This document shows positions 13,231 through 24,078 of a DNA stretch of 64,000 nucleotides, piece by piece. The position numbers were made by a program, and so were the translations under genes. Source of the stretch: Oenanthe sinensis (Eukaryota > Streptophyta > Magnoliopsida > Apiales > Apiaceae); contig CM053803.1 of assembly GCA_028671895.1 (NCBI GenBank), forward strand, positions 47,552,786-47,616,785, in the 5' to 3' direction. Under the pieces are notes generated by a model. It worked only from the letters and a program-made list of their open reading frames with translations. It searched no databases and was not told the origin of the DNA. How positions within the stretch are numbered: the stretch's first letter is position 1; every line of letters begins with the position of its first letter.

Positions 13231-14700
13231 TTTGACACCATCATTTGCATCTCCAATAATTAATTCAAATGGATGGCATTTTTTCCATTTCCTTTGAGAT
13301 GGTAAATTTGTCCTTGAAGATGATGCTTCATGATCATTAGAATTGTTATGATTATTGTGATGTGATTGATCATTTGAGAACCATCCCCCTGAGATAGACA
13401 CTCTTCTTGAAGAATGTTGTGTAGAGTTGTTATCCATCGAATGATTATCAATTGATGTATTATCAGTCGATTGATGATTATTAACTGATAAGTTAACTGT
13501 TGATGCATTGACATCAATTGATGGGAGGATTCTAGGTCCTTGATTTCTTGAAATTTCCACATCATCATCACTATCTTCAATATTGTTTGTGGATTCATTT
13601 TCAAAGTGCAGTAAGTCATGAAATCCTTCATCAAAAAACCCTTGAATTTTCTTGTCATCAAAGACTACATGCATAGATTCCATAACAATGTGTAACCTTA
13701 GATTGTAGACTCTGTATGCTTTGGTTGTTATCCCATATCTGAAAAATATAGCTTCATCAACCTTGGCTTCAAATTTTTCTAGATTTTCACCTTGATTTCT
13801 CAGTACAAAGCATTTGCAGCCAAAGACATGAAGGAAGTTAACAGTTGGCTTCTTGTCTTTCTTCATCAACTGATATGGAATTTTTCCTTGAAGTTTATTG
13901 ACCATGGAAATATTTTGAATGTAACAGGCAGTATCAATTGCTTCTGCCCAAAAACAAGTAGGAAGTTTTGCTTCTTCTAACATAGTTCTAGCAACTTTAA
14001 TTATGGTCCAATTTTTCCTTTCAACTACTCTATTTTGCTATAGAGTCCTTGGTGCAGAGAAATGATGAGTGATACATTTTTCCTCACAAAATTCTTTCAT
14101 TGATGCATTCTTGAATTCAGTACCATTATCACTTCTCATTTTCTTGACCTTCCATTCAGTGCCATTGTCAACATTCTTCACATGATTGATAATTAATTTA
14201 CTTGTCTCATCCTTAGAGTGTAAGAAATATACCCATGAAAATCTTGTGAAGTCATCCACAATGACTAAGGCATATTTCTTTTTGGCAATTGACATGATGT
14301 TTACTGGACCAAATAAGTCCATGTGTAATAATTCCAAAGGCTTGTCAATTGATGATTCGGATTTTGACTTGAATGATGCTTTCCTTTGCTTTCCCTTTTG
14401 ACAGGCATCACATAGTCCATCCTTGGTGAATTCCATCTGTGGAATGTCTCTAACCAAATTCTTTCTAATCAATTGATTCATGGCTTTGAAATTCAAATAG
14501 GATAGCTTCTTGTGCCAAATCCAACTTTCATCTGCATTGGTTTTGCTAAGCAGGCATGTCATTGAGTTTGCCTTTACAGAGTTGAAGTCAGCCACATAGA
14601 CATTTCCTTTCCTTTCACCAGTTAAGAGAATTTCACCAGATTCTTTGTTGGCAATGATGCATGATTCAGTTATAAACCATACACCGTTTCCATTATCACA
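13231..14700 (-). pseudogene. Inner copia integrase with SID-repeat linker
   Basis: GAG-pre-integrase zinc region (WIWHKKLSYLNF, then CDACQKGKQRKASF) is followed by the integrase core with its first Asp in LHMDLFGPV, second Asp in RSDNGTEF and the Glu in VVERKN. A nonsense codon at 14039-14041 sits between second Asp and Glu and truncates the reading. The C-terminal part continues at 13983 (MLEEAKLPTCFWAEAID; LHVFGCKCFV). It then passes into a hydrophilic linker at 13430-13530 (minus strand) where SIDN/SMDN-like repeats again come from the dispersed motif, ahead of RT. All three catalytic acids are present. Confidence 0.9.
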
Positions 14701-16692
14701 CAGTTGACTTAGGTTGAATCACTTCCACATGTGCTAACTTTTCCATTCCTATTCTTTTTCTTTTTCTCAGACTTAGGTTGAATCACTTCCACATGTGCTA
14801 ACTTTTCTAATTTCTCTTTCAATTGATTCTTAGATAAGCTACATATGTTGATCTTCTCAATCTCAGTCTCAACTTGATTTTTGGTTTCCTTAACAAACAT
14901 GATAGGAGTGCTAAATTTGGTCTTTTTATTAGCCATTGATGTTTTACTTGTCGATGGATGCTTATCAATCGATTCAGCATCAATCGATTGATAATCCTTA
15001 TCAGTTGATGAGGGATTAGCAGTCGATTGATCTTTATCCATTGAAGTATCAGCCAATGGCTTGCCTATTGATTTAAGGGATTCTCCTAGAATATCTAAAC
15101 CCTGAACATCAATAATTTATTTGGTAGTTTTAGTAGACCTATTCCATTTGTTGATGGTTTCTATTTCTTCAGCTAATTGTTCTTTTAACAATTCCTCTCT
15201 TTTCAAACTATTCACTAGTTCATTTCTAGCATCCTCACTTTCCTGCTTAAATCTATCTAAACAAACAAGTTCATTTTCAAGAAAAATATTCCTCTCAGTT
15301 AAGGCATCAGTGGTGTTCTTCAACTTGAGGTTTTCTTTGTTTAGAGATTTTAGAGTGACATGCAAATTGTACAATTCATTAGACATTTCATTAATAGTAC
15401 TATTGCATTCATCAGTTGTAAGCTCAGAAAAGTTGGTAACTAGTACCTGATTAGATGATGAACTAGCTTCTTCATCTTCATGGTTGGCCATTAGAGCTAG
15501 ATTGATGAACTCTTCAGAATCACTATCCTTAGCAGCCCAGTCCTTCTCCTCAGTAACAAAAGCCTATTCTTTCTATTTTAAAAGGTCAAAGTATTTCTTT
15601 TTATAATCAATACTTTCATATGACTTTGCCTTTTTCTTATTTTGGCCTTCTACATTCATTAGAGAAATGACTAGCCAATCCACAGTTAAAGCATTTGAAT
15701 TTAGATCTATCAACCAAATTCTTGTTTTGATTGTTGGTTTTGAACTGGGATCCAGGCCTTTGAGCATTTGGATTCATCTTGAATTTTATCTTTGAAAACT
15801 TCCTAGAGAGAAATGCAAGGTGCTCATCAATCTCATCTAAATCATCATGTGAGCATGTTTCATTCTCTTCACACTTGCCCTTTACTTTTCTCTTGGATGA
15901 TTCTTCAACAGCATCACCAGCCACCATAACATAATCTTCTATACAGCCAGTTTCTTTTTTCTCTTCATTTCTCTTGACCATCAAAGCCACAGTTTTCTCC
16001 TTTCTTTGATTCTTTTCAATTTTCTCATCTTGTTGGATTTTCAACTCATATATCTTGAGAATACCATAAAGTTTCTCAAGAGTGTAATCCTTGAAGTACT
16101 GAGATTGTCTAATGGAAACAGTCATTAGTTTCCATTCTTTTAGAAGAGATCTAAGAAATTTTAGATTTGTATCCTCGGTTGCATAAACCCTACCATATAG
16201 CTTTAATCCATTTAATAACTTCTGAAATCTGCTATAGGTGTCATTAATAGATTATCCACTCTTGAAATGAAATGATTCATATTTTTGAATCAAGAGTTGC
16301 ATCTTGTTTTTCCTTACTTGTTCAGTTCCTTCACATAGAGTTTGAAGAGTGTCACATACTTCTTTTGATGAAGTACAATTTATCACATTGTCAAACATAT
16401 ATTTATCTAGAACATTAAATAGAATGTTCATGGCCTTCTTGTCTTTAAGTAATTCTTTTTCATTCTCTTCTATGAACTTAGAGATGAGTTTTGGAACATG
16501 CTTGTCAAGTGCAAGAGTTCAATCAGGATTTACACATGTGACTAGCTTCATGGGAATATGAGGACCTTTCTCTATGCAGTGAACATATGAAGGGTCAAGA
16601 TAAAGAAGATGCAGATGCATTTTTACCTTCCATGGAAAGTATTCATCATTTTCTAACACTGAGATTTTTACACCTGAATCTTTTTGGCCCAT
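14701..16692 (-). pseudogene. Inner copia gag, with no recognisable protease after it
   Basis: The start is ATG at 16690-16692 (MGQKDSGVKISVLEND). A UBN2/copia-type gag core follows, interrupted by stops near 16518 and 16254. The zinc knuckle CFNCGLASHFSNEC (C-x2-C-x4-H-x4-C) is at about 15650-15690. A coiled-coil region (15117-15491) and a Lys-rich tail with SID repeats (14930-15056) come next. A 36-bp segment is tandemly duplicated at 14708-14743 and 14770-14805. Immediately afterwards the reading is already in the segment just before the GAG-pre-integrase region. The aspartic protease Asp-Ser-Gly motif expected there is not seen, which suggests a deletion or replacement. Confidence 0.85.
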
Positions 16693-16736
16693 ATTGACTG
16701 TTCTTGATCTTTAAACTTTCTGTATGTTGAAAGCCT

Positions 16737-16748
16737 GTTCTGATACCA
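16737..16748 (-). other. Primer binding site of inner element
   Basis: On the minus strand TGGTATCAGAAC lies two bases inside the 5' LTR end. It is complementary to the 3' end of plant initiator tRNA-Met, whose usual PBS is TGGTATCAGAGC, with one difference. This is the standard Ty1/copia primer. Confidence 0.9.
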
Positions 16749-16750
16749 AT

Positions 16751-18070
16751 TGTTATTCCTTATAACAATGTCAATATTTGTAGAAGGGGGGTTTAATATA
16801 AATATTAAAACTTTTTACTTCTTTTAATATTTGTTCTTAATGTTTGAGAGTTGAGAGAAAATGTTTGAACAAAACTGAAAATTAAAACTAAACAGAGAGA
16901 TTTTAAAATTACTGATGGATTGGTTTTTCCATCAGTGTATATTTTTGCTCAATGTTCCTAGGTTAAAAGAAACCTAGCTTCGTTTTACAAGGTTAGAAAA
17001 TAAATCAACTGCTCTTGCAATGTGCTCTAAGGCTGAACAGTTGATTAAGAAATATTGTCTAACTTGTCCATTTTCTAACAATGCTACCACATTTGTTTAT
17101 ATACTACAAGTGTGTTTTTACAATTCCTATTCTAGGATTGCTTCTATCTACCTTTTTCCTTTTTAGGAAAACAGGCTTGAAAGACAGCTACATATTGAGT
17201 CTTCACAGTCATCATTGATTGTCTTACATAGGTTTACTTTTGTCCTCTGGATCTACCACAGATAGTCCTTCTGTGTTGTCACAATCAATTAATAATTTGA
17301 TGTTAAGTATATCAATTGATCCATCCTTTAATCCATCAACTGATGTTCTTCTTCGATTGATCTTTATATCCATTGATTGATAAATAATGACTTATCGATT
17401 GATAGATGTTTGAGTTGTTTGGCAACCCCTTATTTCCGAAAATAAGCCCTTATTTTCGGAAAAAAGTAAGGATGTATGTACTTTTTCTGAAAATAAGTAA
17501 CTTATTTTTTATTTTGAAGTTCATATTTGATTTTAAAATTCTAAAACAAATATTTATCTTTAAAAAAAATGTGAAAATATGTAAAAAATAAAAATAAAAT
17601 AAGCTACTTATTTTAAGTTTAAGGAACCCCAAACGGCCTAGTTATCAATCGATGGGTCTTCACATCAGTTGAAGGTCTTCAATACTTGACTTGGCTTCTT
17701 CGATTGATCTCTCATCCATTGATGCTTCAATATCAATCGATCATCCTTCACTTGTGCAATTTCTTGTCTTCAAATAATTACAATTTGACAGTTTAATTTA
17801 CACATCAATTGATGATCTATATCAATCGACTCAAACATCAATTGATAAGAATAATATTAATTGATTTACACCTTATCGATTGAAATAGACTAAGTACACA
17901 TATGCTACAATCCAAATTATCAGTTGATACATATAAACACTTCAACTAATAAATGGTTTCCTGATCAATTGATATTTATAATTTTCATATCAATTGATCA
18001 GTTACATCAAATAAAATTTCTATGATTCTAAGATTAATGTTATCATCAAATTACATGTAGATTCCTAACA
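16751..18070 (-). repeat. 5' LTR of inner element
   Basis: 1320-bp LTR with the same termini as 5662-6774. The extra length comes from a 230-bp MITE at 17411-17640. The LTR drives transcription and is rich in ATCAATTGAT/ATCGATTGAT motifs, including around 17280-17410 and 17640-18000. Confidence 0.95.
17411..17640. mobile_element. 230-bp MITE inside the inner 5' LTR
   Basis: The segment is absent from the otherwise matching LTR at 5662-6774. It has imperfect inverted ends (TGAGTTGTTTGGCAACCCC and, reversed from the right end, TAGGCCGTTTGGGGTTCC) and a duplicated GTT at both sides (17408-17410, 17641-17643). The inside is AT-rich with an inverted TTATTTTCGGAAA-type stretch. The 3-bp duplication and GTTTGG ends resemble PIF/Harbinger-type MITEs, but GTT is not their usual TTA target, so the family is tentative. 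About 12 bp of LTR next to the insertion are missing relative to the sister LTR. Confidence 0.8.
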
Positions 18071-18499
18071 GAGAATGGATCAAAAATCACTTACTCAATG
18101 AAAGTGATAATGAAGCAAAGCTACAATGTCCTGAAAACCATTCTACCTCTTCTCAATAAAAGGTACAAACTCAATGTTACAATTGATCAGGCAATTCAAC
18201 ATCAAATTTCAAAGCTAAAGAGAGCAAAGGATGAAGCTGAACCTGATTCACCTCTCAAGCTATGGAAATCTCAAGTCAAGAAGGTGGTGTTGGAACCCAA
18301 ATATGCTATGATTTTTACAGATGTGGAAGGCAATACAAAGTTCTTTGATATCTGTAAATATCTAGACAAAATCATTGATGAAAAAATTCATTATCTAATG
18401 AGGCAACTTAGAGAAACTGATGAAGATGAAGCAATATTGGGGAGTTCTTTCATGAGACAGCTAAAAGAAAATGCTGAGAAGAAAAAGAAGAAGAAGTGA
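18071..18499 (+). pseudogene. Additional ORF, outer copy, 3' part
   Basis: Continuation of the ORF interrupted at 5661. An open frame holds MKQSYNVLKTILPLLN, then SQVKKVVLEPKYAMIFTD and a lysine run before a stop at 18497-18499. It matches the inner copy C-terminus at 6959-7390. The first five bases (GAGAA) are the target duplication of the inner element. Confidence 0.85.
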
Positions 18500-18579
18500 G
18501 TGGAGAATGAACTAAATTAGCTAGATTCAAAATCAAAGCCAAAACTCTGAACAAGGTTAAAAGTTTAAATGTACACAAG

Positions 18580-18772
18580 ACACCAAAAGTTTCGACCATA
18601 CATTTGAAACTTTGTGAGTAGATTATTTGTATATTTGGACTGACTTATGAAAATGCCTTCATCGGTCTGTTTCACTTGCAAGTCTAAGAAATTGCTCATC
18701 TCTCTCATCATGCTCATTTGATACCTGGACTACATTAGCTTTGAAAATCTTTCACAGAGACATTGGAGCAGC
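18580..18772 (-). pseudogene. Antisense fragment of a copia reverse transcriptase inside the outer element
   Basis: The minus strand reads FSKLM, a stop, then MSMMREMSNFLDLQVKQ followed by GIFISQSKYTNNLL. This is the RT region downstream of the YVDD box, on the strand opposite to the outer element. The residues differ from both RT copies here (MSMMGELTYFLGLQVKQ in the inner one), so the source was a different copia family or an older copy. It lies between the additional-ORF stop and the polypurine tract. The corresponding stretch of the inner element (6775-6958) lacks it. Confidence 0.8.
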
Positions 18773-18910
18773 TTGCAGAAATTACACATCAACTGGTACT
18801 TCCAAACTCAAAGTGCTAAGTAAATTTCTTGATTTTATTTGAATGATTATAGTTAAGGATTTTTGTTATCATCAAGTAGATTTATGCAAGTTCATGTCAC
18901 AGACACAAAT

Positions 18911-20066
18911 ATGGGAGATTGTTAGGAATCTACATGTAACTTGATGATAATTTTAATCTTAGAATCATAGAAATTTCAATTGATGTAATTGATCAATTGA
19001 TATGGAGTTTATAAATATCGATTGATTAGGAAACCATTTATCAGTTAAAATGTTTATCTGAATCAACTGATAATATGGAGTGTAGCATAGGTGTATTTAG
19101 TCTATTTCAATTGATAAGGTATAAGTCAATTGATATTATTCTCATCAATTGATGTTAAAGTCGATTGATATAGGTCATCAACTGATGTATAACTTAGATT
19201 GTCAAATTGTAATTATTTGAAGACAGGAAAATTATACAAGTGAAGAATGATCAGTTGATATTGAAGCATCAATGGATAGAAGATCAAATGAAGAAGCTAA
19301 GTCAAAGAATTGAAGATCATCAACTGATATGAAGACCCATCGATTGATATATCGATTGATATCATTTATCAATCGATAAGTCAATAACCTTTATCGATTG
19401 ATGGATATTAAGATCAATCGAAGAAGAACACTAGTTGATGGATAAAAGGAAGAATCATTGATATGCTTAACAACAAATTATCAATTGATTGGGACAACAC
19501 AAAGAGACAATCTGTCAAAAATCTAAGGACAAGAGCATGCCTATGGAAGACAGTCTATGATGACTGTGAAGACTCAAGTTGAAGCTATCTTTCCAAGTCT
19601 GAAGTACTTCTCTAAAAATGGAAAAAGGCAAAAGGAAAGATAGATTAGAAACAATCCTAGTTTAGATTAATTATTTTATACTCGTTCTAGGTATTGTAAA
19701 CACAATTGTGGTATATAAACAAGTGTGGTAGCATTGTTAGAAAATATAAACAAGTTAGACAATATTCTTGAATCAACTGTTAAGCCTTAGAGCACTTTGT
19801 AAGAACAATTGATTTATTTTCTAACCTTGTAAACGAAGTTGGGTGTTATTAACCTAGAAAAATTGAGCAAAATATACACTGATAGAAAAACCAATTCATT
19901 AGTAATTTTAATATATCTTTGTTCAATTTAGTTTCAGTTTCATTGTTAATATATTTTCTCTTAAACACATAAACTTCAAGAACAATTATTAAAATAGAAA
20001 ATGTTTTAATAATTTGTATTCAACCCCCTTCTACAAATTATATTGGCATTGTTCTGGGAAATAACA
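18911..20066 (+). repeat. Polypurine tract and 3' LTR of outer element
   Basis: ATGGGAGAT (18911-18919) is the PPT. The LTR runs from TGTTAGGAATC at 18920 to AAATAACA at 20066, 1147 bp. It is the same family as the inner LTRs in opposite orientation, visibly more diverged from them than they are from each other. It carries the dispersed motif at 18970-19480. A sequence like the inner-LTR 'TTTGTAGAAGG...' end closes it. Right flank starts TCTCT; the matching left target duplication would lie outside the window. Confidence 0.93.
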
Positions 20067-23000
20067 TCTCTCACCTATAGATACACCCAGGAACACAAAC
20101 CCATGGGTTGTTTCACTTTTTGCGGTTAATTTGACTAAATTTTGACCAAGAAATAGAGGAGATTATTCTTTTATAATTTTTAAAAATTAAAAATTATATT
20201 ATAAAAGAAAAAGGTTCCTAAAATTAATAGTAGATAAATTACCTAAAGTTAGTTGCATTTTTAGTATAAAAATTTATTGACATTTTTGTAATAATAGAAT
20301 TCATCCTCATATATTTACAAAAATAGCATTAACAATGTATTATATTTTTTGTTAATTTTAGGTAATTACCTAAAGATAACTTTAGACTCATTAAGCCCAT
20401 ATTCTAAAGTAGATTAAATATATTTTTAAATGATATATTTTTTTAATCTTTTATAATTATATAATATATATTATCTATACTATATATCTATACTATATTA
20501 TTATAACCGAATGATTAAAAGTTTTGGTCGTCGGTATGGTACTGGGTGAACCATAGAAAAGATCTTAACCGTCCAATTTTATATGAAATATAGAAACAAT
20601 CTTAACCATTGAATTTTAATAAAATATAATTTTAAAATAATATAATCATATATACAACTCTAACCCTAAAATATAATTTTAAAAAAATATAATCATACAT
20701 ACAACTTTAACCCCAGTAACCCTCCTTTTATACATAATAATAAGAGAGGATAATATTAAATTATATTTAAATTATATTCTATAAACTTTTTTTTATGAAT
20801 ACTACTTATCCTATCATTTTTATTTAATGTGTCATTAAACTTTATCCTATAATTTTTATTTAATATATCATTAAAGTTTATGATAAACAATATGCATTTT
20901 TTTAATTTCCATCGTTTTCTCTATTTTAATCGCATAACACAAATTATTTATCAAAACACAAGGTCTACTCAAATTAGAAATTTTTTGCTCAAAGTAGAAC
21001 AACTAGTTCCTATCAATACATGTATGTTCAAATTAGAAGACCGACATCAACACTATATCTACAACTCTAACCCCCGATAGTCCCCATTTTATACAACTCA
21101 TTACGGATAGAATAATATTATATTATATTTAAATTATATTATATGGATATTAAATTTTATGAATATTAAAATAATAATATTATTTTATTAACATTAATTA
21201 AATTTTATCACCATGTTATATCAATATTATCTATACTTTTATATTATATTATTTTAAACAAACTTCTCTTTTAATTAGAATATATAGTTGTACTCACAAT
21301 CTGCTAACATATTTCAATTTTTCTCATTGTTCAAATACTTTAATTTATTTAAAATTACAATTTTATAATTAAAATTTTTGAATATTAAAATTATATTATA
21401 TTTTACCTACATTAAAATATACTCTTTTATTTAAATTTTAAATAAAATATTTCTAATATATTTATAACTCTTTTTATTAATAAAAATTTCCTAATTAAAT
21501 TTAAAGAAAAATAAAAAGTTTGGTCAGTTGATCGTCCGTCCGGTAAGTACTTTTTTTATATAACTCTTCTTATCATCTGTAAGTTTTATTTTTATATGAC
21601 TTTTTTATGTAATTATGATATAATTATAATTTAATTTTAAAACATATATATTTTACATATAACTCTATCATGGGTGAATCATTTTTTGTACAACAATCTA
21701 ATAATATATATCACTTCACTTCTACTTGAAATTACAACTTATTAATTAAATCTCATTAATATTAAAACTTATTAATTAAATCTCATAAATATTAAAATAA
21801 TATTATTATTTTATCTATAAATAAATTTTATTATATATTATATTATTATAGCCGATATAATAAAAAATAAATAAATTATATATTTAAATCATATAAAACA
21901 ATCAATATATAATTTATTAATCCCGCCGTGATAACGGAAAGGTTAAAAGTTTTGGTCGTCGGTATGGTACTGGGTGAACCATAGAAAAGATCTTAACCGT
22001 CCAATTTTAAGTGAACCATATAAATAATCTTAACCATTTAACCATTGAATTTTAATAAAATCTAATTTTAAAAAGAATATAATCATACACACAACTCTAA
22101 CCCAGTAGTCCAATTTTAAATGAACCATATAAACAATCTTAACTATTTAACCATTGAATTTTAATAAAATCTAATTTTAAAAAGAATATAATCATACATA
22201 CAACTCTAACTCAGTAATCCTCCTTTTATACAACTCATCACAGATTGGATAATATTATATTATATTTAAGTTATATTCTATATTTTTTATTTTACGAATC
22301 TTACTTATCCTATAATTTTTATTTAATATATCATTAAAGTTTATCCTATAATTTTAATTTAATATATCATTAAAGTTTATAATAACATTGAAAGTTTGGT
22401 AGTCAGTCGATATTTGAGACGGATAGTTGATTAATTATTGGGCTTAATTTGGCAAAGGTTTGGTCAGTAGGTTTGGTCCTTTTGTGTCCCACTCAACTTC
22501 ATACATGTTGTCTCCTCTTCAATTTCAAACACATTCTTTTAATCAATATACTACCATGTTTTAATTTCCTCATTAGTCAACCTCTTTAATTTATTTAATA
22601 TCAAAATTTATTAATGAAATTTTATGAATATTAAAATAATATTATTATTTTATTTACATTAATTGAATTTTATTATTGTGCTCTATCTATATTATATATA
22701 CTTTTATATTATATTACTCTAAACAAACTTATTTTTTAATTATAATATAGAGTTATACTCACAATCTAATAGCATTTTTCATTTCCACATCGCTCAAAAG
22801 TTTTAATTTATTTAAAATTGGAACTTTATAATAAAAAATTTGAATATTAAAATTTTATCTATATTAAAACATACTCTTTTATTTAAATTTTAATTAAAAT
22901 ATTTCTAATATATTCGAAACTCTTTTTATTAATAAAAATTTATTAATACTTTGCACGAGTTATTAATCTATGTTAATTAATATAAATATATAATAATATA

Positions 23001-23340
23001 TTAATAAGACTTTAAACACATAATATAAATATGATGCAAAACTAATTTATCCCATGTACAACATTACATAAAAAATATTAATAACATAAATAATTTAATT
23101 CATTTAAAATATATAATATATTATTTATTACTCTTCTCATGTGTTTTTCACGGATTATAGGCTAGTATATGTAATTTTCAATCAAATTAATCTCAAAAAG
23201 TCAAATAAAATATTTAATTGAATTGAGACGGAGGGAGCGTACAATAATAAAAAACTTTATATAATACTCATTATTTATTGTTTTTATATTATTTTTTTGT
23301 TAAGATATTATTATTAATATATGTTGTTATTATTATCTCA
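20067..23340. repeat. AT-rich repeat region with Helitron-like ends
   Basis: No gene. From 20487 (A|TCTATACTATATTATTATAA) to 23165 (...GGCTAG|T) the ends fit the Helitron rule of 5' TC and 3' CTAG inserted between A and T. A short GTG-T5-CAC hairpin lies near the 3' end. Inside, a block containing TTTTGGTCGTCGGTATGG occurs at about 20516-20580 and again at 21950-22009. A segment of roughly 110 bp with 'CCAATTTTAA-GTGAACCATA'-like sequence is tandem at 21999-22215. No RepHel coding is visible, so if real it is non-autonomous. A Stowaway-like end (GACGGAGGGAG) is at 23227-23237. Confidence 0.4.
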
Positions 23341-24078
23341 ACCTCTTTTATCGCATACATAATAGACAAAAACCCTCATCTCTATAGTGCTTAAAATTTC
23401 ACTCTTGAGCTCTGTTTGTTTTGATTGATCCAAATCTAAGCTTCGCCTGATTGTTTTCTAAGCCCTTGTTCAATTCCAACACTACGTTTCAGGTTTTTAT
23501 TTTATTTAATTTTTCTATCTTTTTTAATTAGATACATGTTTTTTAAACCTAGGGTTTCGTTTTAATTCAGTATCATATAATTGTCAATTTTCTAACTTTT
23601 GTTTTTTTTTACTTTTATGTTGAGTAATCTTGATACCCCATTTGTGTGTTTTTGTGTGTAAGATTGTATGTGTAGACAATGTTAAGTGTGGGACAAGTAC
23701 TGGTAATGAGGTTATAGTGGATTTAATTTGTGGGTTTTGTTTGGGATTGATTACAAGTTGTTGGGTTGTCAATTGATTGTTTAATTTAGGGTGTAGAGTA
23801 AAGGTAAAGCTTTTATATGTGTTTCGATTTTCAAGGTTGTTAAAAAGTTGGGAAGTAGTATCATGTGATTGTGGCATTGTGATATGCTTGCTTGAAAGTT
23901 TGGAAAGGTATTTAGAGAATTGGATATTGTGCTAATTAGATTGGATTTCCATTGGTAGTTGATATTTTATGTATTTTACAGTTTAGATCAATATTCTGAT
24001 ATAGTAATTGCTTGCAGTGCTTGTGCACCCATTGCTCAATTGTTCTAGATAGCTTATAAAAAAGGGTTAAACTACAAC

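Larger units (their letters stand above)
5662..18070 (-). mobile_element. Inner Sirevirus-like Ty1/copia element, structurally complete, inserted in the outer one
   Basis: Complete LTR retrotransposon of 12409 bp on the minus strand: 5' LTR 16751-18070, PBS, gag, integrase, RT, RNase H, spacer, additional ORF, PPT, 3' LTR 5662-6774. Both LTRs begin TGTTAGGAATC and end GGAATAACA in element orientation. Flanking bases are GAAAA (5657-5661) and GAGAA (18071-18075), a 5-bp target duplication with one change. The host site is the additional ORF of another member of the same family. Coding regions carry nonsense and frameshift lesions and the protease motif is not found, so it is defective as sequenced. 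Confidence 0.95.
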
